DNA of 64,000 nucleotides from Hydnum rufescens UP504 (taxonomy: Eukaryota > Basidiomycota > Agaricomycetes > Cantharellales > Hydnaceae). Location: positions 1 through 64,000 of the forward strand of contig MU129133.1 of NCBI GenBank assembly GCA_014904985.1, written 5' to 3'. Under the pieces are notes generated by a model. That model was not told where the DNA came from. It worked only from the letters and a program-made list of their open reading frames with translations, and did no database searches. The position numbers and the translations under genes are program-made. How positions within the stretch are numbered: the first letter of the stretch is position 1; every line of letters begins with the position of its first letter. Shown piece by piece: positions 43,601 to 57,000 of this stretch.

Positions 43601-46600
43601 GCTGCATGTCCTCCTTCTGGTTCTGAAGAACCTGCAACCCAGAAAGCTTGAACACTCTTACATAAATGCTTGGCTATGATGATACGAATGCAGAATGTAC
43701 ATGCACAACAAGCAGTTCATTATCTTTGTGGCTTTGGTGATAGAATAAAGTCACACTCCTCAGTCCCAATGCTGTCCAATTGAATAACAACTTACCTTGA
43801 ACAGAAACTTATGGCAGTTGAAAATGTTAACCTGACTGCTAATACTGGAGATCAAAGTGATAACATAAATCATGATGAGCTAGACAATGATGCTTCTGAC
43901 ATAGAGCCAGTAGAAGTTCATATCACAACAGATGAAGATGGGAACCTGTATCAATGTGACCAAGTAGATGATTACATTTATCATGATGATCAATTAGCAA
44001 ATATAAACTTCTATGATTTCATTTGCTGCTACTGAAAAGAAAAATGTCATGGAGGGAAGTTCAAAGAAGAAGGTGGATATTACACACACTATAGCCTTTT
44101 GAAACCACACTCTCAACACAAGTCACACATGCTGCTTGAAGTTACAAATCCAAAGAACAAGCAACCCACAAAAGGGAAAATCCCCTGAATTATTGGATCT
44201 TCAATTCCTTGGAGATCAAATGATGAACAATACTATTTTATGTTCATGCTTGCACACTTTCTGCCCTTTTCTGCTAAAAAACCTATGTCTCTGATAAATG
44301 GAAGCCTACAAACTACATTTGATTCATCAGCTTTCACATCCTGGAGTATGGAAGTGATGGGCAACTGGGATGCAATCCATGAATGTGAAGATGAAAGAGA
44401 TGCAGAATGTCTCCGGAAAAAAGAAAATGCTATTAAGAAAACAAAAGATACAATGAAGTTTAGTCAAGAAGAACTTCCTCCTGAATATCTGAATGATCCA
44501 TCTGCTTTCCAGGTAGCTTCATTGAACTCAGCTTGCAGTTTACTGGATAATGCTTCACTTCAAACCAAAATTGCTTTAATGGAAGGAAATTGGATGCAAG
44601 CATCAAATTCTAACTCAGGTGTGAAAACTAGTACCCAAAATTTACCATTTCCATCAATAGCAAAGATGTCTCCCTTAATGCATCAGTGGAAAGGACAAAT
44701 AAGGAATCAGGAAGTACTTGTTGCTAATAAATGTTGATCAAATTTAGATCCAACAAGACAGACATCAGATTATTCAGAACCCCTTGCAACATCCTCTTCT
44801 GAAGAAACAATGATTCTTGATCAGCCTATGGCACATAACCAAGTACCTATAACACAAACTTCCCATGCAACTATGGAAATTACCCAGACATGGAATGATG
44901 CATTACATCATATTGAACTGCAATGGAAGTTAAATGAAAAACAATTTGCAGCATTTCAAATAGCAGCCAGATGGTTTCAAACAATCTTAAAAGAGTCTAA
45001 AACAGGATTAGTGAAATCAAGGCCACTTCGGATGTTTCTGACAGGCCCAGGTGGCACTGGAAAAACTCATGTTGTGAATGCTCTGAAAGAACTCATGAAG
45101 ATGTATAGTTGTGGACACAGAATTCGTTTCTTGGCACTGGCTGGAGGGGCGGCTGGGTTGATTGGTGGTCAAACAATTCACACAGGACTAGGAATCAAAA
45201 TTCACACCAAAGGGACAGACAAAAGTCTCAAGTATGGAAAAGACTTTGATGTTGAAATACCATTTCACAAGAGAGAGGAATTATGAGCTGAATGGAAAAA
45301 TGTTGACTTTCTTCTGATAGATGAAGTGTCTATGGTGAGTGCAGAACTTCTTTGTGAATTGGATGCAGTTCTTCACTATGCTCAAGAATGTGATGATTGG
45401 TTTGGTGGTATTAATATTATATTCAGTGGAGACTTTTACCAGCATCCCCCTGTAGGAGCTCAAAATTTATATGTTCCAATCACTTCCAGGAAGACCAGAC
45501 AGTCTAAGACTGAAGAAAAAGCATGATATGGATGTATGGCTTGGAAGCAAGTAGACACCATTATCGAATTATCTGAGCAAAAATGCATGGCAGAAGATCC
45601 TCAATATGGTCAAGCTGTATTGCACTTGAGACAAAGAAGTTGTGATTTACATGACCTTCAACTCTTTAACTCAAGATTAATCAAATCATCACTCAACCCA
45701 GATGGTGTTGACTTGGGCAGCCCTGAACATGTTGATACAACTGCTATTGTTGAATGAAACAAAACATGATTTTTGTTAAATTCTGAAAAAGCTAAGGCAA
45801 ATACAAGGCATGATCAAGCTTCTTTAATCACATGTGTTGCAAAACATGTCTACAGAGGCAGGAGTAACAACACAGGAAGGCAGTTAGTCCAGGAATCTGA
45901 ACATATGCACCTCAAGTACAATGATGTAGATGCTGAACTTCCACCAACACTGGAATTATACATAGATGCACCAGTTATCCTATGGAATAGAAATGTATGC
46001 CAAGAACTATGGATTTCAAATGGAAGTCAAGGCTTTCTTAGAGCTGTTGAACTTGAGGAAATATATCCTAGAGAATTTTTTGCCAGTCTGGTCCTAGTTG
46101 AATTTCCTGACAGTCCAGTTGAACTTAATGGTCTGCCAAAAGGCTATTTTCCATTAGAACCTATATCCTGTCCTGTCTCCCAGATAATGATCAATCCTAC
46201 TACTGGTCAAAAATTCAAATTGGAAGTTGTATGCTATCAAGTACCTATCCAACCTGGCTTTGCTGTCACTGGTCATTCTGCACAAGGAAAGACTTTGCCC
46301 AGCATTGTAACAGACATAACTGCAGGAGGATCAGGTGCATATGTTGCAGTTTCTAGGGCCAAAACATGTTATGGTTTAGCAATCACCAAAGAAATACAAT
46401 CTCTCAGTCAGTTGAACAGACCACTTGATTGGCATCTTGTAAAAGAGATGGAGCAACTAAAAATACTGGAACACAATACCTTAATTCTTCATGGATTTTC
46501 ATCAAAAGCAATGTTACCTGTGGTGGATCCTGAAGCAGAATCGATGAAACAGAGACCACAGATAAACTTTTTAGAAGATCATCAAGCCATAAGGAAGAGA

Positions 46601-47602
46601 AAGTCACCTGAAAAATCATCTACTCAATCTAAACATAAAAAACTAAATATGGTACACCCATTTACACAAAATGAACAAATGCTTGGATGCTGTTGGGATG
46701 CAAACAACTGGTCTTGTGCATATGATTCTGTCATTGTCCCTCTATACCACTTAATATGTGAACAATCTTCTCACTGGCAAATGACCTTCAGTGAATTGGG
46801 AACTCTGCCAGATCAGATCTTAACTTGGATAAGAGCCTGGGAATCAAGTCCATCCAATCCTGATCAAAATGCACTTCATGCATTCCATGACTATTTACAT
46901 GACCAACTCCACTTTCAAGATCCTCATACATTTGTCAGAACTGGAAATGCATTAGTTTCTGTACTTGCTGTATGGCAGGCTTTAACTGAGAATTCTCAGC
47001 CTACAGTGTTCTTTACCATGCAATGTGCAAACTGTGAACAAGAAATCATTTCAACTATGCCACAACAACTGTCAGACTTTGCTATATATGATGCTGTTAA
47101 AAAAGCACACGAACTTCAAACTTCTCCTAGTCCTCTGCAAAATTTTGAGATATGTCAAGTTCAATGGACTGATTGGTATCTTGGATTGTTGCTGTCTTTA
47201 TTGACATCAGCCACCATCAACAGTCTACCAATGTGTTGTGTTTCTTGTGATACTCATGGGCTATGGAAGATGAATGTTACTTTTGTACATACTCCTCCAT
47301 TTCTCCATGTTGACATTGACAAGTTTGACTCCCTCTGCCCAGCATTATCAATCTCAGGATTGCTTATTGAAACAAATGCACCTATAAAATATAATCTGGT
47401 CTCCATTATATACTTTGGGCATGCACATTTTACTTCCCAAATTATCACCCAAAATGACAAAATTTGGGGTTATGATGGACAAAGGAATAATGGTATGGTA
47501 ATATATGATGGACAACTGGATATGCACACATGTAGACTTCAAACATTATATGGAAATAAAGCTTATATACTGATATATGCTCTTCAGGACATCCATATGT
47601 AA
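40612..47602 (+). CDS. Helitron Rep-helicase with C-terminal cysteine-peptidase-like domain, interrupted by TGA
   Basis: Rolling-circle transposon protein. N-terminal exon from ATG 40612, intron 40739-40806, then basic REAKRQLAMHKQHERTRKA; the join near 40976 is unresolved. From about 41090 to TAA 47600-47602 one frame (position mod 3 = 2) runs without frameshift. Domains: DUF6570-like region (CHAALSSKPHPKLPKFALKN, LYCGHLPDEL); Helitron Rep region with HUH-type GQLHGHFLIW near 43030 and NPSASHSPIF; PIF1-type helicase with Walker A GPGGTGKT (45045), Walker B FLLIDEVSM (45310), FSGDFYQHPPVG, TGHSAQGKT and YVAVSRAKT; then WDANNWSCAYDSV (46695) and HFTSQI...IWGYDGQ (47430), like the Cys and His boxes of ubiquitin-peptidase folds. 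In-frame TGA occur at 41249, 41699, 42824, 42863, 43217, 43649, 43781, 44033, 44186, 44735, 45284, 45524, 45755, 45767 (and 40717 upstream); no TAA or TAG. Not functional as read. Confidence 0.9.
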
Positions 47603-47890
47603 CAAATTCTGATGCCATTTTTGCTTCCATGCACAAACACACTTTAAACCCATTTGTTCTGAGGCATCTTCCTCATCTTCCACTGTAAAGGGCCCTGGAA
47701 AGCTTCCAACTGTCGGTATCCCTTTTGTGTTTTTTATTGACTGCTGCCAGGAACTACTAGTGTTGCCACGACTCGTGCTTGAAGTCGGCTTGAGCTGTGA
47801 GTCGAGTCAGATACAAGCCAAGCCAAGTTGCGGCGAAGTTGAGCCCAGCTGTCAAATTGACCTGCCAAGCCGAGCTGATTGAGTTGACTC
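47342..47890 (+). repeat. Helitron 3' end / hAT3 left end, inverted copy at 61818-62373
   Basis: From the peptidase-domain codons (ISGLLIETNAPIKYNLVSII) through the Helitron stop, 150 bp of 3' flank and the first about 130 bp of hAT copy 3, this segment reappears in reverse orientation at 61818-62373. The frames NMKSTCVHIQLS-type on opposite strands are almost identical. Confidence 0.9.
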
Positions 47891-48670
47891 GAGTCGACTT
47901 GAGTCGAATAAGAATATACAATGAGTCTTTCACAAAAAATGACCCCATTTCTCACTATACTGTGGTTCCATGACTTCTAAACCCTTAAAGTTAGATAATT
48001 CTCTTTCCCATGACATGGTTAGGTGGCAAAAGGATCCCCAATCTAGAACACATGACTCATCACTCGTCCACTTATCTAACCATCTGATGCTTGTTCCAGT
48101 CCCATTCCTCACTCTCAGTCTCCAGCATCCAGTGCTAAGTGCCTATGGTAGGTTGTAAGTTCACCTAAAAATTCAAGGTGTACTTTACCTGCTTGTATCC
48201 CCAAAGTTCATTTGTAAAAATTGAGAAATTCCTCTTAACTCTCACTGCTCCTACATGCATGACCAAGCATACTTCTGAAAATTCACTGTCCTTCCTGCCC
48301 TCAAGGGATGTAGACTTTTCCCACATGGTTTTGTGTGGATGGATGATCCCCCTCTTGAGGCAACCCCTTCCTTGCAAGCACATATTTTCTTCAAGACTCG
48401 CACCAAAACACGCAGCCAACTTCAGACAGATCTGATGGAAGTGCTGCAGTGCTACAAATACTGCAGTTCATGCCATCAGTTATCGGTGACCATGAGAACT
48501 AACAATGTTACATAATAGGATTCATGTTGGATCGACTCGAGTTGACTTGAGTCAACTTCGTGACTCTGCTTGTGCTCGACTCTTGGGTTCAAAGCTGAAG
48601 CTGACGGAAACCGCCAGAAGTTGAACAGAGTCAAGCAGAAGCTGAGTGGAGCCGAGTCGCAGCAACCCTA
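47758..48670. mobile_element. Non-autonomous hAT element (copy 3), 913 bp
   Basis: Left end TAGTGTTGCCACGACT; right end reverse complement TAGGGTTGCTGCGACT. 8-bp target duplication GGAACTAC at 47750-47757 and 48671-48678. Subterminal GACTCGAG/CTTGAGTCG repeats as in copy 1. Plus strand 48345-48465 retains a worn dimerisation domain (HIFFKTRTKTRSQLQ, LMEVLQCYKY, cf. EIMEALQTLKF of copy 1). It lies about 155 bp downstream of the Helitron stop. Confidence 0.88.
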
Positions 48671-48678
48671 GGAACTAC

Positions 48679-49407
48679 TGTGAAGGCTCATCATGTCCAG
48701 AAATCTCCTGTTTCATAATACCTGCACTACCCAGTTTTTATATTGATGGTTCATCAAAAATTATTGTAATCCATTAGCTCTGACCCGCACGACTTGGTGA
48801 GTACTGTGTCTATCATGACTATTGTCCATTCCCCATTGACCCCCCATCCATCATGAAATTATTGCCTATTTATAGAGAATTCATAATGTATCAAATCAGC
48901 ACAGTAAGCAGAGTCCGTCTTCTTGTAGATACCCTTGTCTTGACTTCGGCACTACTTCTCCCAAGGTCTGCACATCAGTCACTGTGCAAACCTTTGCGCA
49001 TTGAGTCTATTCTTGTAGGTCTTGCCACATATCCTGCCCGCAGATCCATCATACTCATAATTCCCCCTGCATTTTACAGTGAGCACCAATCTCTATCTTG
49101 GGATCGTCATAGTCTCTCTGTGTCCTTCTTCCATCTTATTCCTCTCACACACTTGGATTCGGAGCCGATTCCAAGTTGCCTTTGATGGCGCAGGCTGACT
49201 TTCCATGTTTTTTCAAGCTGCCTGCTGGTGATGGCACCGAAAATGCCAATGATATAGAATGCACCAAGAGCACTCTTTCACGACAGTGCACTATACCATC
49301 TGGCATCTTATCCCTCTTGGAACCTGCATCAGTGCCTGCTCATGGTCACACTCCCCAGGAGTGATCAGTAATACTTAATTTTATCTCATGCACCCTGACA
49401 CCACCAC
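48679..49407. other. Spacer upstream of the 7TM gene
   Basis: About 730 bp. Plus-strand frames at 48853-49185 and 49176-49364 have ordinary composition but no recognised motif. It presumably contains the promoter or 5' exon(s) of the membrane-protein gene that begins near 49408. Confidence 0.35.
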
Positions 49408-49538
49408 ATGTTCCCTCCTACTCTTTGGTTGGTGATGAGCGCCCCCACTGCCCAGCAAGCCCTCCTTGCCATCCTCCTCCCCCTCGCCTTCCTTCTCCTC
49501 TTAACTCTCCTTCATCCTGCCTATTACCATCTCCGCGG

Positions 49539-50916
49539 TGTTGGAGGGATAAATCCCTACACCATAGAAATCCTCATCCGAGGCCATTTTCCCTACGAAT
49601 GAATCAATTATATGTCACTGTGCTCATTTAATTATATCGCCATTCGTTTATTCATGAAATCAATTGGATTCCTACCCTTTCCAACCCATAATATTGCCTC
49701 ATTCCTTTACTATGTCCACCAGTCAATTTATTGACCATCCGTCGGACTTCAACAGTCCACATCAAAAAAGGGGCAGTTTATGCCCTACTTCAAGTCCATT
49801 TTCTTTGGACAAGGCAATTCAACTTGCCATCTTTCTTCAAGACTGGGTGACTTGCCTGCTCTTCCAAGTCATCCTACTGCCTTAAGGGCGACAGATTGTG
49901 ATAACGATGCGGACCAGGCCTAGTTCCAATTCTGGACTCGCGGATTCATCACATGATCCAGATAGGGGCTGCACTACTCTGAAGGAGTATTTTTCGAATT
50001 TCTCCGTCAGTTTTGATCGGATCGACTCGAAACGACCGCGCCCAGAAAGATACGAATCGTACCTATCGAACGGTACCAAACACGAAACGAACGGATCAAA
50101 AATGCGGTCCCTGTAACAATATCTTTCCATGATTCATACTCTGAAGGAGTATTTTTCGAATTTCTCCGTCAGTTTTGATCGGATCGACTCGAAACGACCA
50201 TGCCCTGAAAGCTGTTAAATATGCGCATCGAACGGTACTAAGGGCAAAACGAGCGGACGCGAACTCCATTTTTCACAAGACAACTCCCTCGCCATGACTC
50301 CCCCTTTGCTCCACCATTCAAAATAGCGAATTACTTCCGGCCCTCTTATGTCCGATGGAGAAGACCCTCAGGGCGACCTATTCCACTTTTCCTTAAGGGA
50401 ACTTGTCCAGGTTTGAAGGAGGAATAGCATGTAATGTGTCAATCTCCCCTTTTATCTTGAAATTGGAATATCTCCATCAGTTTTCAAGATTTTAACTTGA
50501 TTTCTTTTTCTCTGTGTGTCCCTTAAGTCCGACATTTTCACTTTCTATTGAGTCGAAGTCTGTATTGTATATTAGGTGCAGCTAGCACACAAATTCATTA
50601 GTTCTCCCCCTCCCTCCAGTTTGAAGCTCCTTGAACAGCTGCTGGTCCCTGGGTGATTTCTCACTACAAAAAGCGAATTCTAACTACACTTTGACTAAGG
50701 TCTCAAGAAGAGATTCTTAGGGTGTGGTAATTTGACTGAAAGACACATTCTCACTTAATTGCTTGGGCTTTGTTGGCTCACTGCAATTTCCCCTGTTCAA
50801 AAGACCTTCCCCCACTCGGACCTGAACATCTGGATTAGATCTGTGATCCCCACTTTCGTCCCCGGCTCAACATCGTGGACAGTAGTTGGATTGGTTTAAT
50901 AACCATCCTGCTTACA
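49539..50916 (+). repeat. 5' LTR (1378 bp)
   Basis: TGTTGGAGGG...CTGCTTACA. Differs from the 3' LTR, by eye, at four bases (49596, 49600, 49619, 49638), each CG in one copy and TG in the other, and by one C in a GGCCCTC/GGCCTC run near 50340. It contains an internal direct duplication of 62 bp (49976-50037 and 50138-50199). The sequence just inside (AATTGGTGGTCC) would hold the primer-binding site. Confidence 0.95.
49976..50199 (+). repeat. 62-bp direct repeat within the LTR
   Basis: ACTCTGAAGGAGTATTTTTC through GACTCGAAACGACC occurs at 49976-50037 and 50138-50199, and again in the 3' LTR. The copies are identical over this length, with a 100-bp spacer. This may be a duplicated promoter or enhancer block of the LTR. 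Confidence 0.85.
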
Positions 50917-51001
50917 AATTGGTGGTCCTTACAGGGGATCTTAAGTATCTCAATTCGGACCCCTATTATCAATACTTGGAACAAATTCCCACATCTCAAC
51001 A

Positions 51002-54000
51002 ATGTCTTCACCGGCATTCACTCGCATGCCTGGACCTCATTCCAGAGATGCCCCCAGGTTTACTGGAAAACGGATTCTACACTTCCTTGCGGAATATGAA
51101 TTCTGTACGTCCATGGCGGGCCTTACACCAGCCCAGACGGTCCGCCAAATCACTCGTTACTGTGACACAAAGTCCGAGCGATTCATCGAGACACTCGATG
51201 AATACTTGGGCGACAATTGGGCGGATTTTAAGACTCAATTACTCGAGTACTATCTGTCTGAAGAGGAAAAACCGTATTACAAGATCGATCACCTCATCAA
51301 ACTAGCTAGGAGGAGTCGTAATTTAACGTCTATCCAAAAGTTTGATGAATATATTTGCGAGTTTAAAGTTATCGCAAAGGTGCTTGAAGATCGCCAGTCT
51401 CTATCTGAGACTGATAAACACAACTATTTTTGGAGAGGTCTGAAGCCTCGTACCTTTCGCGAAAATGTCGCCAATGTCCTCATGAATCTTGAATTGTGGA
51501 CGGACTTGACGAAACCCCCGCCTATGAACAAGGTCATTAGCACCGTTAAAACCCATCTTAAACGAGATCTTTACTGTGTTGTTGATGATGATGAAAGCCT
51601 GGAAGTCTTGAGCGAGACGGGCGTATCGAGTTCCTCGGATTTGGACGACGAGTCCTCGATGTCTGATTCGGATGTCGAGAAAGATACTAGTTGATCTAAG
51701 TCTAAGAAACGTTGCGTTAGACTTGAGTTGAAGGTCAAGAGAGAAGAACCTACCGTGAAGCTCCAACAGGAAGCTAAGCCCCAGGCGCAGGAGCCTGGGG
51801 ACACGTCAAAATCGAATATCGATGACCTTGTCGATAAGATCGGCCATTTGACGATTGCGATCGAGGCGGATAGGTCAACAAAGAGGCCTCCTAGGCCTTC
51901 TGGATCATCAATAACGTGTTTCATGTGCACAGAGAACGGGCACTCACTGAGGGACTGCCTGGAAACCAAGGCCTTTATCGCAAAGAAAATCTTGAAGTTT
52001 TCGCACGAAGGTTGTCTCGTGAAGTTTGATGGATCGGATTTGCCTTGAGGCGACGTAGATAAAGGAGGCGTTGCCCGAGTCCTACAGGAACAGATAGCAA
52101 ACACGTCTAATGTTGAGGCAGATAACTTACCAAAGTACAACTCCTTCAACCACGAGTTCGCGACGTTTGGGGAGTACGAGTACGATGTTTTCCTGGCTGA
52201 ACGAGCGCAAAACTGAGGCCAGAAGAGAACTGAGCCATACGATAAGGAAGATCTGAAAGGAAAGCGACCCGAGCGATCCAAATGACCTAATTGCGCCTAT
52301 GTGGAAGTCCCTAGTAAAGATGCAAGTCAGCAAAAGACTTCGTTGCCACAAGATAAGACACCTAGCTCGTCCAAACACGATGCCCGTGCATCGGATGAAC
52401 AGAAAGGTTTACCTGAGTCTGTCAAGCAGCCCGTAACCATCTTGAAGCGGGATAAAGCTCTTCCTGATGAAGATGTCGTGATGGGTGATGGAACGCCGAC
52501 TAGTCCTCGTGTCCACAACCCGCCGGGTATGAATTTGCACAAGGAAAAAGAGCCTAAGTCAAAAAGAAAGGTTAGGCCCACACTAGAGGATGTCACAGTC
52601 CGCGAAAAGGATGACTTACCGAAGAAGCGAGCTTCGCCCGCATACCGATTCGCCAGCGAGTTACAAGAAGCTGTACACGTTGAAGATCTGTTCAAGTCTT
52701 TGATGGAGAAACAAGTATCCGTTAGGCTCGGCGACGTCCTTGGGTCTTCCTTTGAGCTGTGTAGGCGGCTGCAGATTGCTACTAAAACCCAGAGGGTGCC
52801 AGTTGCGGCAGAGGATCCACGAGTCAAGAACGTTGAGGTTTCGATTAGCTCAGCAGAGTACGGAATCAAACCACTTGATGCCAAAAAGGGACCTAAGCGC
52901 CCATATGTCAATCGTCCTCCAAAAGACATACGTACTATTGGTTTAATCCAAGTCGACTCCGATGACGAAACATCAGATGACTATCTTTCTGATGATACTG
53001 AATATACGTCGAATACCGATGATCAAGCTGAGGAATATTATAAAAGACAGCTTGAAATTGAACATGACCGAGTCTTCAATATGAAAAATTCGGATTATTC
53101 GTTTAGCCCGTCTTTTTTGGCTATGGTAACGGCTAAAATCCAAGGCACAATTATGGGTCGATCCTGTACAATGTTAATCGATAATGGAAGCGAATTGAAC
53201 ATGATGGGACAGGCGACTCAAGTCAAATTGGAGCTCCCGATGGATCCTTCAGGAAAGGACTGGCATCTGCGTGGAGTTTCTGGCCACCAAGTTAATCTTG
53301 TTGGGCTTTGTCGTGACGTTCCAGTACACGTTGGAGGAGTTCCACTCCACCACAATTTCTTTATAACACCCGACGATATTGGGTCCAAAGAAGTAATTCT
53401 AGGACAACCATGGTTATTTTCGTACTTGGCCAGAATCGATTACACTCACGGATCTGGGATGAATCTCCAAATATGGCAAGACGGAGATCGAGACACCAGA
53501 CGTTCCGTTAAAGTGACGCTGCCAATAATGTCGGCACCTAGGAACATCCTTCCTATTGAATTAGTCAAATGTCATGCGAAGTCTGGTTCAAGCAGCTGTT
53601 CTGCTGAAGTGGAAACCTTTGAAGAAATTCCGGAATTTCCTACAAATATATCTTCAATTCTGTCGGACATGGGAGGCAAGCTTATAAAGCTGAGGCCTGT
53701 TAACCATGACCCAGACATTCTCAATCAAGCTTTACACACACCTGTCATTCTTGATGCCCTCCGAACAGCGTATCATGTTCAAAACTTGATCCAGGACAAC
53801 CAATTGGAGGCTCGATTAATGAAAGCCCTTATAAATAATGGTCTTTCATTCGCCCATACAATAGGTCCGGCCAAGGAGATCGCAAGATATATCATGGGCA
53901 ACTGGAAATACAAACCTGTTGGGAAGAAAGTCCATCCGGTAGCGTCGTATAATCCAGATTTTCGCGCCTTGGTCTTCAATCCGTTGAAACTCGGGGAATT

Positions 54001-57000
54001 TCCATCCCTGCCAACGAATCCTATCAAGCTAGAGGATATTCAATATACAGAACGAATAACAAGGGAACATCTTACCTATATTTTGGACAAGATTCCTACG
54101 GGTTTCCTAACCAAACCGGAAACTGAGCTTATTGCTCACTTGATCGTAACACATGGCGATGCCTTTGTGTTTGAAGAACACGAAAGAGGAACCTTTAATA
54201 CAGAATATTTTCCTCCGTACGAAATGCTGACTGTACCTCATGAACCTTGGATGAGGAAAAACATAAGAATTCCTCTCGGTTGAATGGATGAGGTTTCGAA
54301 ATTGCTCCAGGAACAGTTTGATAGCAGAAAGTATGAGCGATCCGCTTCATCCTATTGTTCAGCTATCTTTGCAGTCGAAAAGAAGTCCAGTTTCTTGCGA
54401 CTGGTGCATGATTTACAGCCCCTGAACGCTGTGACTATCCGTGACGCCGGTCTTCCACCTTGTATTGACGAAATGATAGAACAATTCACGGGACGAACTT
54501 GCTATTGCATTTGTGACCTCAAGAGCGGATATGACAGCTATTTATTGGCTGAGAAATCCCGCGATCTAACAACCTTTCATGGATACACTCTGGGGCCGCT
54601 TAGACTTACAAGATTACCTCAAGGCTACACCAATTCTATGCAAGTCTTTTGTCGTGCGACCTCGCATATGATTGGGTCTATGGCACCCGATCGTGCCAAC
54701 ATCTTTGTAGATGACTGTGCAGGAATGGGACCCTGGTCTGACTATGGCAATGTTCCAATTCCCGAGAATAAGCAAATTTGTCACTTTATTTTCGAGTTTG
54801 CTACGATGTTACAGGAACTTCTAATACGAGTTAAGATTTCTGGTGCTACTATCGCGGGCCAGAAGGCCATTATTGCCACACCCTGACTTGCGCTTCTTGG
54901 AGCTGTCGTCTCTAAAGAAGGAGCCCATGTATCGCATGAGATTAATGCCAAACTTCGAAAATGGCCCACCTGTGCCAATTCAACGGAAGTTCGAGGATTC
55001 CTCGGAACTGTTGGAGTCGTAAGACGTTGGATTAAAGACTTTGCGATAATAGCAAAGCCTCTTACCTCGTTAACTCGGAAAATGGCACCTAGCGAGTTTG
55101 CTTGGAGCCAGGAAGCACAATGTTCCTTAGATGAGTTGAAACGACTAGCCGCGATGGCTGTACCAATTAAAGCAATCGACTATGATCTTGCGTGAGCTGT
55201 CGTATCGAAATCGCAACGAAATGATGACTATGGCCTTGTTTCCATCGCAGTGGACTCGTCTACTACGGGATGTGGCTGGGTAGTCAGCCAACAAGTCGAT
55301 AATGTTGATTATCTGATTAATTTCGGATCACTTACCTTCAACAATACCAAGAGTCGCTATTCACAGCCCAAATTGGAACTGTATGGGGTTTTTCGTGCCT
55401 TGAATGCCAAACGATACAGACTACATGGAATCCATTTCCGCCTCATGCTAGATGCAAGCTACATAGCAAAAATGATCAACAACCCGGGCTTACCCAATGC
55501 TGCAATGACGAGATGGATCTTGTACATTTTGCTTTTTGATTTTGAAGTAATGCATTCGCCTGCTTCAAAACATCGAGGCCCAGACGGTTTATCGTGATGT
55601 CCACAAGCGAGTCAAGATTTGGACGAATCTGAAGTAGAGTCTGATATTAGTGAGACTATCAAGCTGGTCAAGGTACCAAAAGACGACTTATCTGAAACCT
55701 CAGATACTGTGGAAGACCCGATCTTGCGATTTACGACCTTGAATTGATTATCGGGAGAAAGAAACTCTCTTGAAGTCGATTGGGTGTGACCTGATTGCGT
55801 GTCTAGCGAAATTCCAGATGATGAATTTTCGCTCGAAGCTTTTGAGGGTGAAGCATTCGTACCTGCTGAAGACGAGTCAACAAAGAAGTTAACTCATAAG
55901 CATAAGATCTATGAGTACGACACTTCTGAGTACTGGGATGAAATCCTAGCATACCTTACGAGTTTGAAGCTTCCTGAGGATCGAAAGCGAAGGAACCACA
56001 TAGCCAATCAGGCTAGGCACTACTTTATTCTGGAGCAAATGCTTTGGCGACATAATGGTGACAAGCTGCCTCTTCAAGTTGTGTTGAGCAAAGAGATCCG
56101 TACGAGGATTTGTCGAGATGCGCATGACGAATCCGGACATCAAGGACGGGACCCGACCTTTCGTAAAGTCCGAGACTCATACTGGTGGCCTAACATGTAC
56201 AATTTTGTCGCTCAGTACTGCCTGACTTGCCATGAATGTCAAATGCGATCGACTTACAGGAATACAATTCCTATTCAACCGCAGTATACTCGCACATTAC
56301 TCAGGCGATTCGATATGGACTCGGTCCATATGCCTAAAGGGAAACACGGGTTTAGATATGTTGTCAATCTTGTTGACAATCTTACCGGGTTTCTTGAAGC
56401 TACGAAGCTTAAAGCTTTATCGTCGGACAAGATCGCTGACTTTTTATTCGACATCATGTGTTGATACGGCTGCATTTTCCAGCTTACAATCGATAACGGA
56501 TCTGAGTTCAAGGGGGCTGTTGAGGGCCTCATGGAGAAATATAAGGTACCTGTTGTTAAAATATCACCTTATAATCCCCAAGCAAATGGAAAATCCGAAC
56601 GCGGACACGCCATATGGATTAACGCACTATGGAAGATATCATTGATCCAAATCTACGATTGGCCTGACTATTTAGGCCATGCTATCTGGGCTGATCAGGT
56701 GACGGTCAAACGAAACACGGGATACACTCCCTACTATTTGCTGTATGGCCAGCACCCGCTTATGCCCCACGACGTTAAAGACCGCACTTTCCACTCTTTG
56801 GATTGGCCGTCTGTAAAAAGTACCGAAGACCTTCTTGCATTAAGGATTTTGCAGATCAGCAAATGAGATGATCTACTAGATGAGGCTGTGTTAGCAAATG
56901 AAAACTCGCGAAGGAAAGCTGCTGCTGCCTTCAATCGGAAACACACAGCACGAATGAGATCCGGGGAATATCGCCCAGGAGAATGGGTTATTGTTTATAA

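Noticed and set aside
49664..50130. Small open frames repeated at 59029-59495 as duplicated genes
   Set aside because: They lie within the two LTRs and are duplicated because the LTRs are.
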